Part shown: piece after piece, positions 1-6,017 of the stretch
Numbering within the stretch: the stretch's first letter is position 1
How the letters are laid out: every line of letters starts with the position of its first letter
Assembly (NCBI GenBank): GCA_030619215.1
Contig: JAUXBV010000065.1
Span: 1-10,116, forward strand
DNA from: Fibrobacterota bacterium
Lineage (GTDB): Bacteria > Fibrobacterota > Chitinivibrionia > Chitinivibrionales > JANQEN01
Length of the DNA: 10,116 bases
Reading direction: 5' to 3'
The notes under the pieces: generated by a model
Told to the model about the DNA's origin: nothing
Seen by the model: only the letters and a program-made list of their open reading frames with translations
The model's database searches: none
Made by a program: the position numbers and the translations under genes

Positions 1-9
1 AATTCCCCT

Positions 10-37
10 TTGAATCATTATAGTTAGGTTGTATATT
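10..37 (+). promoter_or_regulatory. candidate sigma-70-type promoter for guaA
   Basis: TTGAAT (10-15) and TATATT (32-37) are separated by 16 bases, matching 4/6 and 5/6 of the housekeeping consensus. Transcription from here would give a leader of roughly 80 bases before guaA. The leader contains a small imperfect hairpin (61-68 pairing with 74-80, one bulged G) that is not followed by a T-run, so it does not look like a terminator. I recognise no purine riboswitch. The surroundings are AT-rich, so chance matches are likely, and an upstream gene beyond the window could also drive guaA. Confidence 0.35.
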
Positions 38-121
38 CAATAGCTCCGTTGATGCGGAATAAGGATTTTGAAAAAATCTTGATGACTCAGCGGGCGAAAC
101 AAATAGCCTAGGTTAATTATT

Positions 122-1915
122 ATGGATACAATAGCTGTAATAGATTTCGGCGGACAGTATACTCACTTGATTGCGAACCGGATTCGTCGTCTTGGGGTAT
201 ATTCGGAGATTGTCCAGCCTGATGCAGATACCGAAAGCTTCAAACAATACAGTGGTATAATTCTTTCAGGTGGTCCCCATAGCGTGCTTGATTCGGACGG
301 CCCTTCAGTCAAGCCTGCTATTTTGTCGCTCAATATTCCTGTTTTGGGTTTATGTTACGGCCATCAGCTGATTGCTAAATTACTCGGAGGTAAAGTGTCC
401 CCTGGGAAAAAACGTGAATACGGTATCGCTGAGCTGGCGGTTATAACGGATGCGCCCCTTTTTAAAGGTCTCTCCGGAAGAGAGCAGATCTGGATGAGCC
501 ATGGCGATGCTGTGGATTTACCACCCGACGGCTTTGATGCTCTCGGCTCTACTTCCGACTGCCCCTTTGCTGCTATGGGCGATTTAAAAAGAAATATTTT
601 CGGTTTGCAATTCCATCCTGAAGTTACTGACACGCCAAAGGGAATGACCATACTCGGCAATTTTCTGGATATATGCGGATGCGAGAGAAGCTGGAACTCC
701 GACGCGTTTCTTATGGAGATAACAGAAAAGATTAAAAATGAATGCAAGGATAAGAAAGTTTTTCTTCTGGTCTCGGGCGGTGTTGATTCAACAGTGACAT
801 TTACCCTATTGAATAAAGCTCTCGGGGCTGAGCGTGTAATGGGCCTCCATATAGATAATGGCCTTATGCGGCTTGAAGAGTCTGAAAATATTATAGCTTA
901 CCTAAAAAATCATGGATTCAATAATCTGCATATCTATGATGCTGTTGACGATTTTCTGAATGCATTGCAGGAAGTGTCCAACCCTGAAGAGAAACGTACC
1001 ATTATCGGAAATAAATTTCTTGAAGTTCAGGAAAAAGCCCAGCAGAGCCTGGGGCTTTCTGTGGATGAATGGATTCTTGCGCAGGGCACTATTTACCCGG
1101 ATACCATAGAGAGTGCAGGGACAAAACACGCAGATAAAATAAAAACTCACCATAACCGTGTAGATATTGTTCTTGAGCTGATTGAGAAAGGGTTGATAAT
1201 TGAGCCTCTTTCGCAATTGTATAAGGATGAGGTCAGGCAGCTGGGTGAGATACTCGGAATCCCCCGTGACCTGTTATGGCGCCATCCTTTCCCGGGGCCG
1301 GGGCTGGGAGTACGACTGCTATGTTCGGATGGTAAAGGAGACCCTGCCAATATAAAAGTATCCGAAGCTATATCGGCTTTTGCAGAAGAGTCGGGGTATA
1401 CATCATATATCCTGCCGGTAAAGAGTGTCGGTGTTCAGGGTGACAGCAGAACATACGCGCAACCGGTTCTTTTAATTGGAAAGCAGGATTGGCCCCTTTT
1501 GGAAACAACCTCCACGAAAATTACCAATACCATTAGAGACGTGAACAGGGTGTTATTCGGCATAGCAGTTCATGATAATCCCCAATACTCCCTTATTGAG
1601 GGATACCTTACAAAACAGCGCCTCGATAAACTCCGCGCAGTTGACTACCTTGTCAATGTGGCCCTTCACCTGACAGGGGAATATGACTCCGTCTGGCAGA
1701 TGCCGGTAGTCCTGCTGCCCCTTGTAAATAACAATGGTGACGAGTGTGTTGTCCTCCGCCCGATTGCTTCACAGGAAGCTATGACCGCACGATTTTTCCC
1801 GCTGAAAGATGAGACACTTCAAAAGATTGTTGAAGGAGCCCGCGATATTGAAGGCATCGGTGATATCTTTTATGATATTACGAATAAGCCGCCGGGGACG
1901 ATAGAGTGGGAATAA
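122..1915 (+). CDS. guaA: GMP synthase (glutamine-hydrolysing), long type
   Basis: The enzyme converts XMP to GMP in the cytoplasm, using ATP and ammonia released from glutamine; it is the last step of de novo guanine nucleotide synthesis. Residues 3-187 form a class I glutamine amidotransferase: nucleophile Cys78 in GLCYGHQ, with His165 and Glu167 of FHPEV completing the triad. The ATP pyrophosphatase domain follows, with P-loop SGGVDS at 218-223, KTHHN at 341-345 and RHPFPGPGLG at 387-396. The C-terminal dimerisation region contains VGVQGDSRTY (436-445) and ends PPGTIEWE. At 597 residues it exceeds the usual bacterial length of about 510-525; the excess lies after PGPGLG, where the sequence (VGVQGDSR, QMPVVLLPL) resembles human GMPS more than E. 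coli GuaA (VGVMGDGR). All catalytic motifs are intact. An in-frame TAG at 104-106 fixes the start; the only ribosome-site hint is AGG at 110-112. The next gene converges on it. Confidence 0.97.
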   Translation: MDTIAVIDFGGQYTHLIANRIRRLGVYSEIVQPDADTESFKQYSGIILSGGPHSVLDSDGPSVKPAILSLNIPVLGLCYGHQLIAKLLGGKVSPGKKREYGIAELAVITDAPLFKGLSGREQIWMSHGDAVDLPPDGFDALGSTSDCPFAAMGDLKRNIFGLQFHPEVTDTPKGMTILGNFLDICGCERSWNSDAFLMEITEKIKNECKDKKVFLLVSGGVDSTVTFTLLNKALGAERVMGLHIDNGLMRLEESENIIAYLKNHGFNNLHIYDAVDDFLNALQEVSNPEEKRTIIGNKFLEVQEKAQQSLGLSVDEWILAQGTIYPDTIESAGTKHADKIKTHHNRVDIVLELIEKGLIIEPLSQLYKDEVRQLGEILGIPRDLLWRHPFPGPGLGVRLLCSDGKGDPANIKVSEAISAFAEESGYTSYILPVKSVGVQGDSRTYAQPVLLIGKQDWPLLETTSTKITNTIRDVNRVLFGIAVHDNPQYSLIEGYLTKQRLDKLRAVDYLVNVALHLTGEYDSVWQMPVVLLPLVNNNGDECVVLRPIASQEAMTARFFPLKDETLQKIVEGARDIEGIGDIFYDITNKPPGTIEWE

Positions 1916-1938
1916 CAAAACAAATATTTTAATGTTGC

Positions 1939-1985
1939 AAAAAAATACTATCAAAAATAGGCGGTATCATTTTTATAGTTTTTTG
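1939..1985. terminator. probable bidirectional terminator hairpin between converging genes
   Basis: ACTAT (1947-1951), a bulged C, and AAAAAT (1953-1958) pair with ATTTTT (1969-1974) and ATAGT (1975-1979) around a 10-base loop. On the right a T-run (1979-1984) follows, as needed to end guaA transcripts. On the left an A-run (1939-1945) becomes a U-run in transcripts of the opposing gene. The symmetry and position between two stop codons support a shared intrinsic terminator. The weakness is the stem, which is almost all A-T pairs, so its efficiency is uncertain. Confidence 0.55.
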
Positions 1986-2062
1986 TATATCAACTACAAT
2001 ATTTATAATAAATAAAAATAAAGAATGGTTATAATAATTATTGAGGATTCTGACTACTATTT

Positions 2063-5000
2063 CTAAAACTCCGCCCCCAGCGACCAGTAATTCTTAGCAT
2101 CCTTTACATACCGGTGCCAGTCTGTTTTCCATGCAAGGTCGTATCGTAAAATAAATATACCGAGGTTGGCTCTGAGCCCGAAGCCCAAACCGCCGAATAT
2201 TTTTTCAGGGAGTGGTATATTGTCAAATTGATCAACCGGATCCCACGCATTACCCATGTCTATAAAGAATGCGCCGTTGATGTAGCGTATTTTTATGGGG
2301 AGGGGCCATACCAGGTCGATGGTTCTTACAAAGGGGAATCTGAATTCCGTGTTGAAGACTGCGTAGCGGACTCCTGTTAAATCGTAGTAGTTCCAGCCTC
2401 TGAAAGGTACGACTACGCTGGAATAAATTGTGTTTGTGAGATTCTTTTCATACCTGCCGTAGTTGATTTCGTAAAATATCCAGTTTTCGTTGCCTCCCAG
2501 AAAATAGCGCCGGTTCGACTCGTCCCGGTTGATCGGTTCGCTGAAACCGAAGGTAATCCTGTTTGCCCAGACAAACTTCCTTCTGATATGTAAATAATTC
2601 CGCAGGTCGAAATCCAATGAGATAAATGAAGCATCCTTTTTTTTGAAGGGCGGTGCATAGAGAACGGAGGCTTTTGCACGGAACCCATTAATAGGGCCGG
2701 TTATTCCCCACAGTATATTGTCAAAAGTATATGATAGTGAAGGCAGTGTAACATTCAAATCCAAAGTGGAACGGCTGGTGTCGGGTTTCAGTTTCCTGTT
2801 TTCAAATTTATAGGGCTCCCTTTTCATATGCTGGTAGAAAATATTTAAATCTATCCTGGAAAAGAGTGAGAATGGGTATCTGAGAAGCAGCATTGCGCCA
2901 ATGTTGGTATCATGGTATAAATTATAGAAATCGAGCGAGGCGTACATATAATATTGCTCGTAAAAACCGCCTATCCCAAAGTCAAGGCGATACTGGGAAT
3001 TGATGTAAAAGGCGAAAATATTGTTTTCTTCGAATGAACCCTGAATATTCCCGGCTAAAGCAATCTGGTGGTTTCCGAGAAGATCGCTGAGAACGATAAC
3101 ACCCTGTCCTGCGTACCCATAGAATGTGCTGTAAGCCATACCAACGGAAACCAGGTCAACCGTGAATTTTAGCTTATAGGGATAGTAAATTAACTTTTCA
3201 GGAATAGTTGGAACAGTATACTCACTCTCTTTTTTTGCATCAGGAGTGTCCGTTTCAACGGTAGTGTCCGTTACCGCTGCAATTTGCTGAGGTAAGGTAT
3301 CCGATGGCGTTAACGAATCGGACACGGCACTGTCAGTAGAAAAAGCTGTTTCAGGTGATCCCGGCGGGGTTGTTGTTGAGTCATCCTGTATCAAAGCTTT
3401 TTCCTCATTTGCTGCGGTTGCTTCGGTTGTATCCCCGGATGATACTGTTGTGATGTCCGATGAAACAGTGTCTTCCTGTATCGACAGTTCCTCCTCAATG
3501 ATACCGGTTTCTTCAATAGGAGTATGCTTTTTGTCGTCGATTGAAACAAGCGCCTGTATGGAGTCTGCTTTAATAATTTCGGTAATCTCAGAAATGCCTG
3601 TTGTATCTGTCGTATCGGGTTCAATGGGAGCGGGAAGAAAATAATGCACCGTTGAATCCTGTTGGGATTTGACCCACAGGGTAGGTGATGGTAATGAGTC
3701 AAGAAGTTTCTTTTCAGGTTCTTCAATGAGCCAGACGTCCCATCCCTGTTTATGAAACAGGCTGAAAACAATTGTATTGTCTTCCAATGACCAGTCCGGG
3801 TTTGAACATCCCCCGATTATATTGGTAAGAGCCCTGATGCTGTCTGGTTTTGTTAATGGGGCTGTGTAAATATTATTGATACCGTTTCTGTCAGAGACAA
3901 AGGCGATGCTGTTTCCATCCGGTGATACGCACGGCTGCTTTTCGTTCCATGGTGAATCAGTTAATTTTGTAACTGATTTATCTTTCAGTTCCATAATATA
4001 GAGGTCGGATGAAGGGCGTCCTTTTACACTGTTCCTGTCGGCTATTCCGCAGGTGTCAATTGATGCAAAGATTATTGCGGAGCCGTCCCGGGAAAAGCGC
4101 GGATCGAATTCATACCGTATGTTGTCAGTAAGCTGAGTAAGGTTACTGCTTTCAATGTCAATAATATACAGGTTTGACGAATACTGTTTCATGCCGCAAA
4201 AGACAATGGATTTTCCGTTGGGTGACCAGTCCGGGTGAGTGATGCTTGCAAAGTCCGGAGACAGGGTAAGTATAAGCACTTTCTTCTTAATGTCAATAAT
4301 TCGTATCTCGTTTTTACCTTTACTTTTTGTTATGAATGCCAGACGGTCGCTGTTTGGGGACCAGCACATGCCGCTTCGGAAAGGCTGGAATGATTCAAAA
4401 AAGCCGCCGTATCCAAACTGGCCTATTTTTGTGTGGACTTTTCCCTTTGTATCAGAGATGAAAATCTTGGTATAATCCCTGGCATCGCTGTAATAGGCTA
4501 CCATAGAGCCGTCAGGGGATATTCGCGGTTTTAAATTAAGATGCGAGCGTGACTTACTATGAGACGTTATTGCCGTTCCTTTATTATCCAGGTTTTCCCG
4601 AATTCCAATTTCCGGCCAGTAAATACGTTTAATTTCCCTATGCCATTCCTTACCTAAATCTTCCAGACTTTTTTTATAGACACGCTCCATAGAATGTACT
4701 ACCCGTTTTGATCTTCTAAAGGCCGCGAGGAACTTATGGAAGGTGCTGTCTCCCCGTGATGACGAGAGGAAGAAGAGAAATGACTGCCCGCCTTTGTATA
4801 CCATATAGCCGCCCATTGCAGGGCCGGGGAGCGGAACGGTGCTATGAATCGCTTTGTCCATCATGAACATATCTGCATCGCAGTTCCAGCCGGTAGAGAG
4901 GAATTCTGCACTACCTTCTGCAAACCATAGAGGCATTTGGATCGCACCGGCCCGAAAGATATTGCTTCCGAATTGATCGAGTAGAATACCAAACTGGAAA

Positions 5001-5431
5001 GCATGGACAAGCTCATGATGAAGTACATGGCGATAATCTTCAAATGATCCGGTGAAAGGTATTACGATGCGGTTCTTTAACGATTCTGTAAATCCCCCGA
5101 CTCCCTCGGGGATTATTCCGGGGGTAACATTTGTCTGTTCAAAAAGAATCGGGCTTGAATAAATGATCAACGGTATGGATTTTTTATGTTTATAGCCGAA
5201 ATCCTGATAAAGGCTATAGTAGGCATTTTCGATCCATTGGGCTGTAATAGCCGGGAGTACCCCCTGGTTTTGGTGGAAATAAATGTTGAAATGGGGAATT
5301 TTATGGTAGTGCCATTTCAGATTTTCATATTGTACTTTATTTTTACCAAATCCATAGATTTCAAAAATGGAGCATAAGACAAAAACGATAAACAGAGCAA
5401 AGAAGGATTTTTTATAATTCTTTTTAATCAT
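2063..5431 (-). CDS. metallopeptidase-like / TolB-type propeller / Omp85-barrel fusion protein
   Basis: A predicted exported protein of 1122 residues anchored in the outer membrane. Residues 1-28 are a signal peptide (KKNYKK then a hydrophobic stretch); Cys20 lacks a convincing lipobox. Residues about 40-275 resemble the peptidase MA-like gluzincin fold: HELVH at 139-143 and WFAEG at 169-173 supply His139, His143 and Glu172 as likely zinc ligands and Glu140 as general base. Six PD40/TolB-like blades follow, each with a WSPDG-like core, near 300, 354, 398, 442, 498 and 543. Residues about 600-740 are a Ser/Thr/Asp/Glu-rich linker, probably disordered. Residues about 745-1122 look like an Omp85/surface-antigen barrel: FLGG (977-980), RGW (1011-1013, in place of the usual RGF/RGY), EFRFPF (1029-1034), FFIDMGNAW (1055-1063) and a terminal Phe, the usual barrel-assembly signal. 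An in-frame TAA 12 bases upstream fixes the start. The substrate, and whether the peptidase is active, are unknown. Confidence 0.85.
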   Translation of the reverse strand: MIKKNYKKSFFALFIVFVLCSIFEIYGFGKNKVQYENLKWHYHKIPHFNIYFHQNQGVLPAITAQWIENAYYSLYQDFGYKHKKSIPLIIYSSPILFEQTNVTPGIIPEGVGGFTESLKNRIVIPFTGSFEDYRHVLHHELVHAFQFGILLDQFGSNIFRAGAIQMPLWFAEGSAEFLSTGWNCDADMFMMDKAIHSTVPLPGPAMGGYMVYKGGQSFLFFLSSSRGDSTFHKFLAAFRRSKRVVHSMERVYKKSLEDLGKEWHREIKRIYWPEIGIRENLDNKGTAITSHSKSRSHLNLKPRISPDGSMVAYYSDARDYTKIFISDTKGKVHTKIGQFGYGGFFESFQPFRSGMCWSPNSDRLAFITKSKGKNEIRIIDIKKKVLILTLSPDFASITHPDWSPNGKSIVFCGMKQYSSNLYIIDIESSNLTQLTDNIRYEFDPRFSRDGSAIIFASIDTCGIADRNSVKGRPSSDLYIMELKDKSVTKLTDSPWNEKQPCVSPDGNSIAFVSDRNGINNIYTAPLTKPDSIRALTNIIGGCSNPDWSLEDNTIVFSLFHKQGWDVWLIEEPEKKLLDSLPSPTLWVKSQQDSTVHYFLPAPIEPDTTDTTGISEITEIIKADSIQALVSIDDKKHTPIEETGIIEEELSIQEDTVSSDITTVSSGDTTEATAANEEKALIQDDSTTTPPGSPETAFSTDSAVSDSLTPSDTLPQQIAAVTDTTVETDTPDAKKESEYTVPTIPEKLIYYPYKLKFTVDLVSVGMAYSTFYGYAGQGVIVLSDLLGNHQIALAGNIQGSFEENNIFAFYINSQYRLDFGIGGFYEQYYMYASLDFYNLYHDTNIGAMLLLRYPFSLFSRIDLNIFYQHMKREPYKFENRKLKPDTSRSTLDLNVTLPSLSYTFDNILWGITGPINGFRAKASVLYAPPFKKKDASFISLDFDLRNYLHIRRKFVWANRITFGFSEPINRDESNRRYFLGGNENWIFYEINYGRYEKNLTNTIYSSVVVPFRGWNYYDLTGVRYAVFNTEFRFPFVRTIDLVWPLPIKIRYINGAFFIDMGNAWDPVDQFDNIPLPEKIFGGLGFGLRANLGIFILRYDLAWKTDWHRYVKDAKNYWSLGAEF

Positions 5432-5491
5432 TAAGCAATTTTACCCGTTAGATTGTTATGCGTTTAAATATTATATATTGATAATATATAC

Positions 5492-5520
5492 ATTATATTA
5501 TAATTTTTCTCAGCGCAACA
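5492..5520 (-). promoter_or_regulatory. weak candidate promoter for the leftward envelope gene
   Basis: On the minus strand a perfect TATAAT -10 box occupies 5497 down to 5492, with an overlapping second copy at 5502-5497. Seventeen bases upstream lies TGTTGC (5520-5515), a poor -35 match. Transcription would start near 5485, giving a leader of about 55 bases that begins inside the TA-rich hairpin. Because the whole stretch is A/T, a perfect -10 by chance is quite possible. Confidence 0.3.
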
Positions 5521-5553
5521 GAGAATTTTTATAGAGTTCGTCTGTATTTTGAA

Positions 5554-5573
5554 AATATCTTCAGAATATCTTC
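5554..5573. repeat. 9-bp tandem direct repeat at 11-bp pitch, possible operator
   Basis: AATATCTTC occurs exactly at 5554-5562 and again at 5565-5573, so the copies start 11 bases apart, about one turn of the helix. That geometry is typical of sites bound by tandem response-regulator dimers such as the OmpR/PhoB family (family knowledge). It lies about 50 bases upstream of the possible -35 of the leftward gene. Regulatory function is inference; two copies in AT-rich DNA may be chance. Confidence 0.3.
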
Positions 5574-5849
5574 TTTAAAATATAATACGGCTCTATTTGA
5601 AGAATAGTTATATACAATTATACTTTTATTGGGTTAGAAAAAGAATACATAATTGATATTTTCGTTTTTAGACATACAGAGCTTGCTTTTCGCAGGTGTG
5701 TTTTGAGTTTTTATAACTCCGGTTAAATAAGAAAGTTATTACCTGATAACACGTTGTTATACTAATGTTATGCTTTTTTTTGCTTCTTCTCAAACAATTT
5801 TGTATAATTTTTCTGTTTCTGTTGATATTAAATGTTTAATATTTTGTTA

Positions 5850-5880
5850 ATTGGAAGTCAAAAATATTTTGATTTCCAAT
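5850..5880. repeat. 14-bp inverted repeat with 3-base loop upstream of a promoter
   Basis: The left arm ATTGGAAGTCAAAA (5850-5863) and right arm TTTTGATTTCCAAT (5867-5880) are complementary at 13 of 14 positions; the exception would be a G-U pair in RNA. The loop is ATA. It ends 20 bases before the TTGACA box of the rightward promoter, so it sits where an activator or repressor dimer could act. It is not followed by a T-run and is therefore a poor terminator on the plus strand. Confidence 0.6.
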
Positions 5881-5900
5881 CATATATATATATTGATATC

Positions 5901-5929
5901 TTGACACTTATTATTTTCAAACGTATTTT
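5901..5929 (+). promoter_or_regulatory. candidate sigma-70-type promoter for the beta-helix/OmpA operon
   Basis: A perfect TTGACA -35 box (5901-5906) is followed after an optimal 17 bases by TATTTT (5924-5929), a 4/6 match to TATAAT. The predicted start near 5936 leaves a leader of about 80 bases before the gene at 6018. This is the best promoter match in the window, and the inverted repeat just upstream makes it a plausible regulated site. If the host uses a Bacteroidota-type sigma factor with a TAnnTTTG -10 element, this assignment would be wrong. Confidence 0.5.
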
Positions 5930-6017
5930 GTTTCATCAGTTTTTTCCCCTTCATTCATTTACTTGTAAATGTAATGATAATTACTCACAATCAAGCTAAG
6001 CAGTCTTCTAGATTTAT

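Larger units (their letters stand above)
5432..6017. other. divergent AT-rich intergenic control region
   Basis: These 586 bases separate two divergently transcribed envelope genes. I see no credible gene or tRNA in them. They hold candidate promoters on both strands, a 14-bp near-perfect inverted repeat (5850-5880), a 9-bp direct repeat at 11-bp pitch (5554-5573), an 8-bp TA-only hairpin (5472-5479 with 5483-5490), a short palindrome (ATAACA at 5746-5751 with TGTTAT at 5755-5760) and an eight-T run (5774-5781). The length is unusual for simple divergent promoters and leaves room for regulator sites or a small RNA, but nothing proves either. Confidence 0.7.

Noticed and set aside
61..80. Hairpin in the guaA leader as a purine riboswitch or attenuator
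   Set aside because: The stem is 7 bp with a bulge, has no T-tail, and none of the conserved purine-riboswitch core is recognisable.
364..1350. Minus-strand open frames inside guaA
   Set aside because: They lie wholly within a gene whose protein is recognised with all catalytic motifs; they have no family resemblance and no start signals.
3391..3771. Overlapping open frames in the linker region of the 1122-residue protein, on both strands
   Set aside because: Biased Ser/Thr/Asp codons leave few stops in other frames. The translations are low-complexity and have no ribosome sites.
5372..5374. Cys20 of the leftward protein as a lipoprotein acylation site
   Set aside because: The preceding residues FVL do not form a lipobox (small residues expected at -1 and -2), and the protein has its own barrel anchor.
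5774..5781. Eight-T run as a terminator
   Set aside because: The preceding bases form only a 6-bp palindrome ending 13 bases before the run, so there is no proper hairpin next to the T-tract.
5882..5894. Short AT dinucleotide microsatellite as a phase-variation tract
   Set aside because: Too short, and in DNA this AT-rich such runs are expected; it merely sits between the inverted repeat and the promoter.
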